Below are positions 26,230-35,615 of a stretch of DNA of 64,000 nucleotides, one piece after another. Each line of letters begins with the position of its first letter. The stretch's first letter is position 1. The notes beneath the pieces are model-generated. The model was not told the origin of the DNA. It did not search any database and saw only the letters and a program-made list of their open reading frames with translations. The DNA is from Shimia sp. R9_2 (GTDB lineage Bacteria > Pseudomonadota > Alphaproteobacteria > Rhodobacterales > Rhodobacteraceae). A program made the position numbers and the translations under genes. The stretch covers positions 124,001-188,000 of the forward strand of contig NZ_JAGHRO010000002.1 in NCBI RefSeq assembly GCF_017743735.1, written 5' to 3'.

Positions 26230-26754
26230 ATGACACGTATACTGGACCAATACACCGACCTTCTTGACCGGCTTGACCGTCTGGATTGGCTCGTTCCCAC
26301 GCTGGCCCGCCTGAGCTTTCTGGCAGTGCTGTTCTTCTATTTCTGGAACTCGGCAATGCTGAAGATCGACGGTTCGATCTTCTCCCCGTCTTCCGGTGCA
26401 TTCGGGCAGATTTTCCCAAAAGCAGCCGAAGCCGTGCTCTGGGACGTCACTCAAATGAACTTCTTACAGCGCATTGTGATCCTTGCTGGCACGATTGCTG
26501 AGTTTGTTCTTCCTCTGCTGATCGTTTTTGGTCTGCTGACCCGCCTCGCCGCAGCTGGCATGATCGGCTTCATCATTGTTCAAACGCTGGTGGACGTGAC
26601 GGGCCACGGTGTTGCCCTTGGCGGTCTGTTTGACAGCGCTCAGGGTCTGATCGACCAGCGTGTGATGTGGATCCTGCTCTTTGTGGTGCTGGTCTTCAAA
26701 GGCGCTGGCCCAATCTCGATTGACGCCCTGTTCCGCAAGCCTTCCAGAGACTGA
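26230..26754 (+). CDS. DoxX-family membrane protein of the bufferin operon
   Basis: A 174-aa inner-membrane protein with four hydrophobic helices (about 25-43, 78-103, 105-125 and 138-155), the size and layout of the DoxX family. It starts 12 nt after bufC with GAGGATCGC upstream. DoxX-like genes often accompany MNIO/DUF2063 pairs; a redox or membrane role is assumed but not shown. A strong terminator follows, closing the operon. Confidence 0.85.
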   Translation: MTRILDQYTDLLDRLDRLDWLVPTLARLSFLAVLFFYFWNSAMLKIDGSIFSPSSGAFGQIFPKAAEAVLWDVTQMNFLQRIVILAGTIAEFVLPLLIVFGLLTRLAAAGMIGFIIVQTLVDVTGHGVALGGLFDSAQGLIDQRVMWILLFVVLVFKGAGPISIDALFRKPSRD

Positions 26755-26782
26755 TCCGGGCGGCCACTTACATACAAAAAAC

Positions 26783-26813
26783 AAAAGCCCGCGAGACAAT
26801 CGCGGGCTTTTTT
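26783..26813 (+). terminator. Terminator of the bufferin operon
   Basis: Stem AAAAGCCCGCG / CGCGGGCTTTT with seven intervening bases, then TT. It is a textbook intrinsic terminator 28 nt after the DoxX stop. Confidence 0.9.
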
Positions 26814-26901
26814 GATCTGCTCTGGCACCCTAACGAAACTCAATTTGTCCCGACTGAAAAGACTAAGGCACCGAGAGAAATTGAGCTCGATATTCGCGCC
26901 C

Positions 26902-27216
26902 TTAGCTAAGTTCGGCCTGCACGTCTTTTCCCCAACCGAGGTAATAGCTTCCGCCGCGCTCTATAAGCGGACGTTTCATCAGGGTGGGATGCGCTTTCAA
27001 AAGCGCAATCGGATCTTCTGAGCGTTCGTCTTCGCTCAAATTTCTCCATGTGGTCGATTTCTTATTCACTAGATCATCTTTAAATTGTGTGTGTGCTATT
27101 TCTAACACCACATCAGGAACCCCATCCTGACGAACATCGACAAAGGCAACATCCCCCAATGTTTTCATTGCCTTACGACAGGTATCGCAATTTTTCAAAC
27201 CGTAGACAGTTGTCAT
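26902..27216 (-). CDS. ArsC/Spx-family (YffB-like) thioredoxin-fold protein
   Basis: A 104-aa protein from the ATG at 27214-27216 (MTTVYGLKNCDTC); earlier frame codons lack a ribosome site. The N-terminal NCDTCRKAMKTL gives the CxxC-type motif of the ArsC/Spx superfamily, with STTWRNLSEDER and HPTLMKRPLIE later in the chain, matching the YffB-like group. Members act as reductases or as regulators; arsenate reduction should not be assumed. Confidence 0.85.
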   Translation of the reverse strand: MTTVYGLKNCDTCRKAMKTLGDVAFVDVRQDGVPDVVLEIAHTQFKDDLVNKKSTTWRNLSEDERSEDPIALLKAHPTLMKRPLIERGGSYYLGWGKDVQAELS

Positions 27217-27424
27217 GTCACCCTCTTTGCATGGCCATAATGACCGTATAATCCAGTTCATTTCGGGTTTCACGTTGGTTTTGCTTGATTTTTGTCATCA
27301 CCATGCAATCCTCAGGCAGGCGCATTTGTTTCAATCTTCCGTAATCGTGCACTCGGAATTTGGGATTTCTGTTGCTCCGGCATTTTGCCGTAATTGACTA
27401 AAAGTGAATAAAGAGGAGAACGGT

Positions 27425-27631
27425 ATGCCACGCGGTACCGTAAAGTGGTTCAACACCACCAAAGGCTTCGGGTTCATCGAACCTGAAGAAGGCGGCAAAG
27501 ATGTCTTTGTCCATATTTCCGTTGTCGAACGGTCCGGACTTAAAGGTCTGTCCGACAACCAGAAAGTTGAATTTGAAATGACGCAAGGACGGGACGGCCG
27601 CGACATGGCGGGCGAACTCAAACTGCTTTAA
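27425..27631 (+). CDS. Cold-shock-domain protein (CspA family)
   Basis: A 68-aa single cold-shock domain binding RNA and single-stranded DNA. RNP1 (KGFGFIEP) and RNP2 (VFVHIS) motifs are intact, at residues about 14-21 and 31-36. The ATG at 27425 follows AGAGGAGAAC. The 5' region (27274-27424) is long for such a gene, as expected for leader-controlled csp genes, but no defined structure is claimed. Confidence 0.95.
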   Translation: MPRGTVKWFNTTKGFGFIEPEEGGKDVFVHISVVERSGLKGLSDNQKVEFEMTQGRDGRDMAGELKLL

Positions 27632-27636
27632 TGGAT

Positions 27637-27657
27637 TGGGGCGCCATTAGCGCCCCA
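27637..27657 (+). terminator. Hairpin after the cold-shock gene
   Basis: TGGGGCGC / GCGCCCCA stem with loop CATTA, 5 nt after the stop. There is no T-run, so termination may be incomplete. Confidence 0.5.
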
Positions 27658-27701
27658 TCCGCCCTGCGCTCCGCGCGCAAATCCCCTCCTTCAAAAATCT
27701 G

Positions 27702-27998
27702 CTATGAACAGCCCTTCGCACCAGGTGGACAGCTTGATGCTCTGTAGCCCCTGTGGCCCGTGCTCGCATTGACAAAACGCTCGGTGGTGTTAGGCGTACC
27801 ACAACAAATCACGCCACCCAATGTCACTGGCTGGAGCCCACTCGGGCAGTAATTTGTATAGGTCGGATAGGGATGGATCAGCACCCCTTCAGGCTGATTG
27901 ACCGGCCCAATGACCGGAGCATTGCTGCTCCAGCTCTGTGCCGAAAGCGGCGCGGCAAACATCAATGCAACTCCAGTGGCAAGCGAAAGGCATTTCAT
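27702..27998 (-). CDS. Small secreted protein of unknown function
   Basis: A 98-aa protein with a clear signal peptide (MKCLSLATGVALMFAAPLSA). The mature part is short and rich in Gly, Pro and Thr, with cysteines in NYCPSG, GVICCGTP and the C-terminal SSCPPGAKGCS. I do not recognise the family. The start codon has AATTGGAGCC upstream. It stands alone between the convergent cold-shock gene and folA. Confidence 0.65.
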   Translation of the reverse strand: MKCLSLATGVALMFAAPLSAQSWSSNAPVIGPVNQPEGVLIHPYPTYTNYCPSGLQPVTLGGVICCGTPNTTERFVNASTGHRGYRASSCPPGAKGCS

Positions 27999-28115
27999 AA
28001 AACACAGGCTCCAATTGTTGTTAGAAACATAGATAGCTTTGGCTAAGCTACTGCACGCGTTTGAAAACTGTCAAATTCGCAGACACGCGCCACTGTGATT
28101 TTGAAAGCCAGTCAC

Positions 28116-28610
28116 TCACGCTGCGGCAGTTTTAGAAACACGCAAATACTCACGCACCGTACAGCTCGGTGTGGCGCCCTCAAGCGGTCGGCTTGTGATG
28201 AGCTGCCACTTCGCAGGATCAAACTCCGGAAAGAAGGTGTCCGCGTCATTAATCTCGGTCTCGACATCCGTGATCAGCAGACGATGCGCGACATTGAGCA
28301 TTTCCTTGTAAATGCCCGCGCCGCCTATGCCGTAGATCCGATCATAGCCTTGCGCTGTGGCATAGTCGACAGCAGCATCAATCGAGGGCACCACAATGTC
28401 CGCCGCATCCGGCTGTGAAGCCACCACAATATTCAGCCGATTTGACAGCGGCTTTACCGGCAGACTGTCCCAGGTGTTGCGTCCCATAATCAGGGCGCCT
28501 CCGGTGGTCTCGCGCTGAAACAGTTTAAAGTCCTGTGGAATGCGCCATGGTATGTCCCCATCCCGCCCAATCGCACCGTTTTGGGCCCGTGCAACAACAA
28601 GTGTGATCAT
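28116..28610 (-). CDS. folA: Dihydrofolate reductase
   Basis: A 164-aa NADPH-dependent enzyme regenerating tetrahydrofolate. Signatures: LVVARAQNGAIGRDGDIPWRIPQDF (active-site Asp in the substrate site), ALIMGRNTWDSLP and IYGIGGAGIYKEML. It follows thyA by 3 nt on the same strand, the classic thyA-folA pair, coupling dTMP synthesis to folate recycling. Confidence 0.97.
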   Translation of the reverse strand: MITLVVARAQNGAIGRDGDIPWRIPQDFKLFQRETTGGALIMGRNTWDSLPVKPLSNRLNIVVASQPDAADIVVPSIDAAVDYATAQGYDRIYGIGGAGIYKEMLNVAHRLLITDVETEINDADTFFPEFDPAKWQLITSRPLEGATPSCTVREYLRVSKTAAA

Positions 28611-28613
28611 AGT

Positions 28614-29393
28614 TTACACCGCCACTGGTGCGGAAATGGCCGCGTCCGGCTCATATCCAACAATTTCAAAATCCTCGAAGGTAAAGTCAAAGATCGACTT
28701 CACATCCCGCTTAATCACCAATTTCGGCAGCGCCTTTGGTGTGCGTGTCAGCTGCAGATTTACCTGCTCCATGTGATTGGAATAGATGTGGGCATCGCCA
28801 ACGGAATGCACAAAATCCCCAACCTCATAACCGGTCACATGCGCCAGCATATGCTGCAGCAGCGCGTAGGAGGCGATGTTGAACGGCACGCCCAGGAACA
28901 TGTCGGCAGAGCGCTGATAAAGTTGCAGGTGCAATTTGCCATTCAGCACCCGCACCTGCCACATGGTGTGGCACGGCGGCAGCGCCATATCGGGCACATC
29001 CTGCGGGTTCCAGGCAGAGACTATCAAACGGCGGCTGTCAGGCGAGGTTTTGATCATCTCAACCAGCGTTTCAATCTGATCTACGCCGCCAAAATCGCGC
29101 CACTGCTTGCCGTAAACCGGTCCAAGATCCCCGTTTTCATCGGCCCATTCGTCCCAGATGGTGACCCGATTGTCTTGCAAGTACTTGATGTTGGTGTCGC
29201 CTGCGAGAAACCACAGCAATTCATGAATGATCCCGCGCAGGTAAAGCTTCTTGGTGGTCACCAAAGGAAAGCCATCTGCGAGGCCATAGCGCATCTGCAT
29301 CCCGAAATAAGAACGCGTGCCCGTGCCTGTCCGGTCGCCCGTGTCTTCGCCAAACTCCAAAATGGTCTTCAATGCATCATGATATTGTTGCAC
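28614..29393 (-). CDS. thyA: Thymidylate synthase
   Basis: A 259-aa enzyme converting dUMP to dTMP with methylene-THF. The catalytic Cys is in [10 protein letters not shown], with [16 protein letters not shown] upstream and [23 protein letters not shown] downstream, all characteristic of ThyA (not ThyX). The start at 29391-29393 is the only one in frame. It is the upstream gene of the thyA-folA operon. Confidence 0.97.
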   Translation of the reverse strand: MQQYHDALKTILEFGEDTGDRTGTGTRSYFGMQMRYGLADGFPLVTTKKLYLRGIIHELLWFLAGDTNIKYLQDNRVTIWDEWADENGDLGPVYGKQWRDFGGVDQIETLVEMIKTSPDSRRLIVSAWNPQDVPDMALPPCHTMWQVRVLNGKLHLQLYQRSADMFLGVPFNIASYALLQHMLAHVTGYEVGDFVHSVGDAHIYSNHMEQVNLQLTRTPKALPKLVIKRDVKSIFDFTFEDFEIVGYEPDAAISAPVAV

Positions 29394-29657
29394 GGCCTGC
29401 CTCGTTTCTCCTCAGTGTCACCCCATCTGGAATGCCATTTGCACCGGCACCCATTTGGAGCAACGACTCACAGTTGTCGCGTTCTCTGAACTATATCTTG
29501 TGGGTCTCAAGCTGGAAACCGCGAGGATTGATCCATCCACAGGCAAATTCAGCGCACCACTTCCCGCATCCGTGATTGCCTCCCAACTGCAAACAGGCTG
29601 GCCAATCCGGACAGTTGCGTGTTCAATATCTCCAAACCCCATTCAAAGGAATCCCAT

Positions 29658-30086
29658 ATGCATGTGAAATACCTGCACACCATGGTGCGTGTCTCTGATC
29701 TGGAGGCTTCCATGGCTTTTTACGCGCTCTTTGGTCTCAAACAGATCAAGCGCTATGACAGCGAACAGGGCCGCTTCACGCTTGTCTATCTGGCCGCAGA
29801 TGGCGATCACGACGCACCACTGGAACTGACCCACAACTGGGACGGCGACGAAGGCCTGCCCTCTGACAGCCGCCACTTCGGGCATCTCGCCTATGAGGTC
29901 GGCAATATCTACGAAATGTGCCAGCATCTGGCGGACAATGGCGTGGTGATCAACCGCCCGCCCCGCGACGGGCGCATGGCCTTTGTTCGCTCACCGGACA
30001 ACATCTCCATTGAGTTGCTGCAGCAGGGCGAAGCGCTCGCGCCTGCGGAACCATGGGCCAGCATGGAAAGCACCGGCCATTGGTAA
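29658..30086 (+). CDS. gloA: Lactoylglutathione lyase-like VOC protein (glyoxalase I)
   Basis: A 142-aa glyoxalase I-type protein from the ATG at 29658 (MHVKYLHTMVRV), preceded by AAAGGA. Metal-ligand positions are recognisable: HTMVRVSDLEASMAFY (first His), LELTHNWD (Glu), HFGHLAYEV (His) and SPDNISIELLQ (Glu). These are the glyoxalase I ligands, so methylglyoxal detoxification is the likely role. The 3' end overlaps the next gene's frame. Confidence 0.9.
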   Translation: MHVKYLHTMVRVSDLEASMAFYALFGLKQIKRYDSEQGRFTLVYLAADGDHDAPLELTHNWDGDEGLPSDSRHFGHLAYEVGNIYEMCQHLADNGVVINRPPRDGRMAFVRSPDNISIELLQQGEALAPAEPWASMESTGHW

Positions 30087-30820
30087 GAGCGACGGCGCAT
30101 ATCGCCGCAATTGGGGTGGCTCTTGTGGCCACCCCCACCCTCGCTTCGGACTGCCGCATGGCGCTTTTGCTGGCATTGGATGTGAGCTCCTCCGTGGACA
30201 GCGATGAAGACGCGCTTCAGCGCCTCGGCCTCGCCGCTGCTCTGAGTGCTCCCGAAATTCAGGCAGGTTTCCTGAGCGATGCACGCCCGGTGGCGCTTGC
30301 AGTCTATGAATGGAGCGGGCGTCACAAACAGAAAACCCTGCTGGACTGGACCCTGATCGAAACACGCCAGATCCTCAATGAAAGCGCCGCCAAACTTGGG
30401 CTTTCAAAGCGCGGCACCTCTGAATTTCCCACAGCCCTTGGCCATGCGGTCGGCCATGCCGCCACGCTCTTTCGTCAGGCACCCGCGTGTGATGTTCAGG
30501 TGCTGGATGTGAGCGGAGACGGGGAAAACAACGATGGTTTCACACCCAAACAGGCCTATGCGGCCTTTCCGCTGGACGGGGTGATCGTCAACGCGCTGGC
30601 GATTGAGACATTTGGTGTCAAAGCGGCCGATTTTGCAGCCCGTCCCGGTGATATGACGGACTACTATCGGCGTGAGCTGATCAAAGGGCCTGATGCCTTT
30701 GTGGAAACGGCCAAAGGGTTTGAAGACTTCGAGAACGCCATGCGACGTAAGCTGTCACGCGAACTGTCTGTTACTGTGATCGGTCAAGCTTGGTCTCGCG
30801 TATCCGAAAAATCAAACTGA
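30053..30820 (+). CDS. DUF1194 protein with von Willebrand A-like fold
   Basis: An exported 255-aa protein. The frame opens at ATG 30053, overlapping gloA by 34 nt; a TTG at 30080 would give a cleaner signal peptide (VRATAHIAAIGVALVATPTLAS) and only a 7-nt overlap, so the start is uncertain. The mature part begins CRMALLLALDVSSSVDSDED, holding a DxSxS metal-ion-dependent adhesion motif (DVSSS), and later LDVSGDGENN and VIVNALAIE, matching DUF1194. Function is unknown; vWA domains bind partner proteins through a metal ion. Confidence 0.8.
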   Translation: MGQHGKHRPLVRATAHIAAIGVALVATPTLASDCRMALLLALDVSSSVDSDEDALQRLGLAAALSAPEIQAGFLSDARPVALAVYEWSGRHKQKTLLDWTLIETRQILNESAAKLGLSKRGTSEFPTALGHAVGHAATLFRQAPACDVQVLDVSGDGENNDGFTPKQAYAAFPLDGVIVNALAIETFGVKAADFAARPGDMTDYYRRELIKGPDAFVETAKGFEDFENAMRRKLSRELSVTVIGQAWSRVSEKSN

Positions 30821-30890
30821 CTTATATTTTTCAATAGTTTGCAGTGCAACCCTCACGCAAATCTGGAGCACATAAGCAAACGCACGCCGC

Positions 30891-30942
30891 GCCCCATTCT
30901 GGGGCAGGCGCGCAAAAAGCTACGGAGTCCCCATTCTGGGGC
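30891..30942 (-). terminator. Twin identical hairpins after the MarR gene
   Basis: The 13-nt palindrome-like unit CCCCATTCTGGGG occurs twice, at 30892-30904 and 30929-30941, separated by 24 nt. Both lie just beyond the stop of the minus-strand MarR gene (30954). Each can fold as a GC stem with an ATTCT-type loop. They probably act as transcript-end structures. Confidence 0.5.
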
Positions 30943-30953
30943 TGCCGGCTATG

Positions 30954-31451
30954 TCAGTAGATGTAGCGGATCTGATCCGTCCAATAGCGTTCCACACGAC
31001 GCAGCGCGTGGGTGATCTGTTCGATGCCATCATCGCCCAGCACACCTTTGGACTGCAGACCTTCTGCATGGCGCGCAAACAGGGCAGAAATCACATCGCG
31101 AATTTCACGACCCTTTTCGGTCAGGCGCACGCGCACCGAACGGCGGTCAATCTCGCAACGCTGGTGATGCATATAGCCTGCATCAACGAGTTTTTTCAGG
31201 TTGTAACTCACGTTTGAGCCCTGATAGTACCCGCGGCTTTTGAGTTCGCCGGCTGTCACCTCATTGTCGCCAATGTTGAACAGCAGCAACGCCTGCACAG
31301 CGTTGATCTCAATCACGCCCACACGCTCAAATTCGTCCTTGATCACATCCAGCAACAGCCGGTGCAACCGCTCTACAAGCGCCAGCGAGTCCAGATAGTC
31401 GGCCATAAAGCTCTGTTCTGTCCCGCTGGGCATCGATGAATGAAAGCTCAT
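30954..31451 (-). CDS. MarR-family winged-helix transcription regulator (LdtR-like)
   Basis: A 165-aa DNA-binding regulator. Winged-helix segment: VTAGELKSRGYYQGSNVSYNLKKLVDAGYMHHQRCEIDRRSVRVRLTEKG in parts, with recognition helix around GSNVSYNLKKLV. The region from IEINAVQALLLFNIG to the wing resembles the alphaproteobacterial LdtR/MarR group, although this affiliation is only by eye. It lies downstream of sdhE with a 90-nt gap and may be transcribed separately. Targets are unknown. Confidence 0.86.
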   Translation of the reverse strand: MSFHSSMPSGTEQSFMADYLDSLALVERLHRLLLDVIKDEFERVGVIEINAVQALLLFNIGDNEVTAGELKSRGYYQGSNVSYNLKKLVDAGYMHHQRCEIDRRSVRVRLTEKGREIRDVISALFARHAEGLQSKGVLGDDGIEQITHALRRVERYWTDQIRYIY

Positions 31452-31541
31452 TCTTAGTCTCCGTCAGCTTATCTAGCAGCCAGAGTGACGGAAAAAGCCC
31501 AACAAGAGGTTAAACCGTCCAAAAGACATGACAAATTCGCG

Positions 31542-31838
31542 TCAATTTGCACCGCTGATGGTGGTCGCAATGCGAGAAATAAGGGCTTTGAAAGGTTCAG
31601 GCGTTGGTTTTTGCCCCGTAACCCATTGATATAAATCCTGGTCATTCTCACAGAGCAGAGCGTCATAAAGATCCAGCGCAGCGGTATCCATCTGCGCCAG
31701 ATTCTCATCTGCAAACCGCTCAAGGATGATGTCCATCTCTTTGATGCCCCGCCGCATGGAGCGCATTTTCATGCGCTTGAGACGATTCTCATATGTTTCC
31801 TCGCCGAAATTTGCGGCCTCTTTTGGGGCGTCAGACAT
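31542..31838 (-). CDS. sdhE: FAD assembly factor SdhE
   Basis: A small (98-aa) protein that helps insert FAD covalently into succinate dehydrogenase flavoprotein. The family motif RGxxE is present (RRGIKEMDIIL, about residues 30-40) with LYDALLCENDQDLYQWV following, diagnostic of SdhE. Start ambiguity: GTG-ATG-ATG in tandem; I prefer the second ATG (31836-31838) because AAAGG lies 7 nt upstream. It follows an XRE-regulator gene by about 15 nt. Confidence 0.92.
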   Translation of the reverse strand: MSDAPKEAANFGEETYENRLKRMKMRSMRRGIKEMDIILERFADENLAQMDTAALDLYDALLCENDQDLYQWVTGQKPTPEPFKALISRIATTISGAN

Positions 31839-31853
31839 CATCACACCTTTTGC

Positions 31854-32255
31854 TCAGATCTTTTTGCGCAGAGTTTTTTCAAGCCGTGCCAGCCGATCCA
31901 GATCATTTTTCATGCGCGCGCGGATATCGCGGATCTCTTTCAGAATGGCAAGCAGATCTGCTTCTACGCTCTCGCCCTCCTCGCTCATGTCAACGCCGTC
32001 GCCCTCCCCGGTCAGCAACCAACCGACCGAAACATTCAGCAATCCGGCCATCATCGACAGGCGATTGGCGCGTGGCTCCCCGAGATCGTCTTCCCAGGCC
32101 GCGATGGTCGACTTCTTGACGCCAAGACGTTTGGCAAACTCGCCGCGCTTCAGGCCTCCAGCCTCTCTGGCGGCTGCCAGGCGATCGCCGAAGGTGGCAA
32201 CCTCCTCACCATACCAGTCGTCTTCAGGCATCACTTCCAGTTGATCTTGTGGCAT
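31854..32255 (-). CDS. XRE-family helix-turn-helix regulator with C-terminal coiled coil
   Basis: A 133-aa regulator. The HTH covers about residues 21-75 (FGDRLAAAREAGGLKRGEFAKRLGVKKSTIAAWEDD in parts). The C-terminal third is charged and helical (EADLLAILKEIRDIRARMKNDLDRLARLEKTLRKK), likely a coiled coil for dimerisation. It is divergent from the aspartate aminotransferase gene (86-bp intergenic) and probably co-transcribed with sdhE. The target is unknown; autoregulation is plausible. Confidence 0.88.
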   Translation of the reverse strand: MPQDQLEVMPEDDWYGEEVATFGDRLAAAREAGGLKRGEFAKRLGVKKSTIAAWEDDLGEPRANRLSMMAGLLNVSVGWLLTGEGDGVDMSEEGESVEADLLAILKEIRDIRARMKNDLDRLARLEKTLRKKI

Positions 32256-32305
32256 AGTTTACTCCTTAGCGCTTCGACCTTGAATGGCCTTGGTGGGCAC
32301 CCTAA

Positions 32306-33544
<1,239 letters not shown>

Positions 33545-33578
33545 ACACCGGACAACCGGGGGCATCCGGAGAGGACAG

Positions 33579-33983
33579 ATGAGCGGCGATCTTCCAGACT
33601 ATTATTTTCGCGTGCGCGAAAATGGCGCGGCGGTGTTTCGTGTGGACACAGAAAATCGCCATCGCCGGATCGAGATGGATCAGATCGCCGTTCTCAACAT
33701 CCGGAATGGAGAGGTCAAACCGCACGGGGAACGCACACTTTCCAAAGAAGACAAAGCCGCGATTGAGGCTTGGATGGAAGAGCGCCGCGCCTTGCTTGCA
33801 GAGCGCGACATCGACGACATCCTGCGCACGGTGGATCATTTGAACCTGACCACCCAATGGGCCCAATCCAAGGCCACGCCTGAGCAGCTTGAAGAGATCA
33901 CCGACACGCTTTTGCTGACCATGCATGATCTACGCTCGGTGCTGGTGCGCAAAAAAGCCGACCGACTGCTCAAGGGAAAGTAG
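33579..33983 (+). CDS. Conserved-looking hypothetical protein
   Basis: A 134-aa soluble, charged protein with no signal peptide and no known domain that I recognise. The N-terminal half is beta-rich (DYYFRVRENGAAVFRVDTENRHRRIEMDQIAVLNIRNGEV in parts) and the C-terminal half helical. It follows the aminotransferase by 34 nt with GGAGAGGACAG before the ATG, so it may be co-transcribed. Coding evidence is the good ribosome site and even codon use. Confidence 0.7.
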   Translation: MSGDLPDYYFRVRENGAAVFRVDTENRHRRIEMDQIAVLNIRNGEVKPHGERTLSKEDKAAIEAWMEERRALLAERDIDDILRTVDHLNLTTQWAQSKATPEQLEEITDTLLLTMHDLRSVLVRKKADRLLKGK

Positions 33984-34035
33984 TAGCTGCGGCACTCTTC
34001 TCAGTGAGCACCCATTTTTTTGGATTTAGTTTTTT

Positions 34036-34095
34036 AGGGGCGCTGCCCCTGCCACGCAAGCGGTGGCCACCCCGGGATATTTTGCGAATGAGAAG
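34036..34095 (+). repeat. Dispersed roseobacter-type repeat, copy 3
   Basis: Nearly the same as copy 1: AGGGGC-GCT-GCCCCT hairpin, GCAAGCGGTGGCCACCCC, GGGATATTTTGCG, then AATGAGAAGA. Lies between a hypothetical gene and the end of the MATE gene. Confidence 0.75.
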
Positions 34096-34112
34096 AGCTG
34101 CACGTGCAAGCT

Positions 34113-35507
34113 TCAGGCCTGGGCAAACTTTTCCCGCAGACGACTGAGATCGGTGCGCCAGAAACGATACATCAGCAACACCGCTGCAGCCGTCAGCCCT
34201 AGAACCAAACCCAGCCAAACGCCCACGCCGCCCAGCTCAGCCTTAAAGCCCAACACATAGGCACAGGTGACACCAAGCAACCAGTAGCTGATTGCTGCGA
34301 TCACCATCGGGCCGCGCGTATCCTGCACACCGCGCAGCAGCCCCAGCGCCATGACCTGCGCGCCATCCACGACCTGAAAGAGCGCGGCCACATAGAGCAG
34401 GCTCACGCCTGTCGCGAGGATTGCCACGCGCTGGGGCTCCTCTGGGTCGATGAACATCCCCAGAAGCTGCTGCGGGAACGCAAGAAAGACGGCGACCGTG
34501 ATAAGAGAGACCGCAAGCGACATGACAATCGCCACCAGCGCGCCCCTAGCCATATGATCCGCATCTTTGCGGCCCATCGCATTGCCAACGCGCACTGTGG
34601 CGGCGTTTGACAGCCCCAGATGCAACATGAAGGCAAGGCTTGCGAGCTGCAACGCAATGCCATGAGCCGCAAGCGCCACGGTGCCAAGCCAGCCCATCAT
34701 GACAGAAGAGGCGGAAAACAGCCCGACCTCTGCGAGGTTGGTGAGGCCAATCGGCAGCCCCAGCTTAAAGACCTGCGCAAACACATCCCAATCCGGGCGC
34801 CAGATGCGGGCAAACAGCTCATGTTGCGGCAGAGCACGCACCGCATAGAGGATCACGCCAAGCAGCGAGACAAACTGCACAATGATTGAGGCAATCGCCG
34901 CCCCGCGCACGCCAAGCTCCGGCAGTCCCCAATTGCCAAAAATCAGGCCATAGTTGACAAGCGCATTCACCGGCACCGCAACAACCGTAACCCAGAACAC
35001 CACGCGCGTGTGCTCCAATGCGGCCAGATACGACTTAAGCACCATCACCAGCAGCGCGGGCATCAGCCCAAATCCGGCGATGCGCAAATAGGCCTGCGCC
35101 AAATCGGCCACTTCCGGCCCCTGCTGCAATCCCAGCAGCAACGCTCCGGACAGGAAAAAGAGCGGCAGAACCACCAGCCCGTAGGTGACTGACAGCCAAA
35201 GCCCCATGCGCGTGATGCGACGCAGCGCAGCTTCATTGCCTTCAGCGTCGGCCTCAGCCACCAGCGGCATCACCGCAATGGCAAAGCCTGACCCGAGGAT
35301 AAAAATCACGAAGAAAAACGTGTGTCCAAGCACAACCGATGCCAGCGCCTCTACCGAGTACCAGCCCAACATGATTGTGTCGGTCAGACCGATGGCAAAT
35401 TGCGCCACATGGCCGCCAATCAGCGGCAAGCCCAAGCGCGCAAGGGCCCGGATGTGATCCCGCGTGGCCATGGAAGATTTTACAGAAGTTCTGGTTGTCT
35501 CGCTCAT
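34113..35507 (-). CDS. MATE-family multidrug/cation efflux transporter
   Basis: A 464-aa inner-membrane protein with about 12 hydrophobic helices in two repeats: GLPLIGGHVAQFAIGLTDTIMLGWYS starts the first and LGLPIGLTNLAEVGLFSASSVMMGWLG the second, the NorM/MATE pattern. It likely exports drugs or metabolites in exchange for H+ or Na+. It is divergent from the DUF2461 gene. The exact substrate is unknown. Confidence 0.92.
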   Translation of the reverse strand: MSETTRTSVKSSMATRDHIRALARLGLPLIGGHVAQFAIGLTDTIMLGWYSVEALASVVLGHTFFFVIFILGSGFAIAVMPLVAEADAEGNEAALRRITRMGLWLSVTYGLVVLPLFFLSGALLLGLQQGPEVADLAQAYLRIAGFGLMPALLVMVLKSYLAALEHTRVVFWVTVVAVPVNALVNYGLIFGNWGLPELGVRGAAIASIIVQFVSLLGVILYAVRALPQHELFARIWRPDWDVFAQVFKLGLPIGLTNLAEVGLFSASSVMMGWLGTVALAAHGIALQLASLAFMLHLGLSNAATVRVGNAMGRKDADHMARGALVAIVMSLAVSLITVAVFLAFPQQLLGMFIDPEEPQRVAILATGVSLLYVAALFQVVDGAQVMALGLLRGVQDTRGPMVIAAISYWLLGVTCAYVLGFKAELGGVGVWLGLVLGLTAAAVLLMYRFWRTDLSRLREKFAQA

Positions 35508-35615
35508 CTCTCAGCCATATGCCCGTTGTTTGTGCAGAGCAAGCCGCCAGTTGCAGTTGATCGCTTCTCGCGGCTCTGACACCATCAATACATGCGATCC
35601 GCATTGGAGCAGCAA

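Noticed and set aside
29394-29657. Possible small genes between thyA and gloA
   Set aside because: Short frames on both strands lack ribosome sites and signal sequences. I see only promoter-type DNA.
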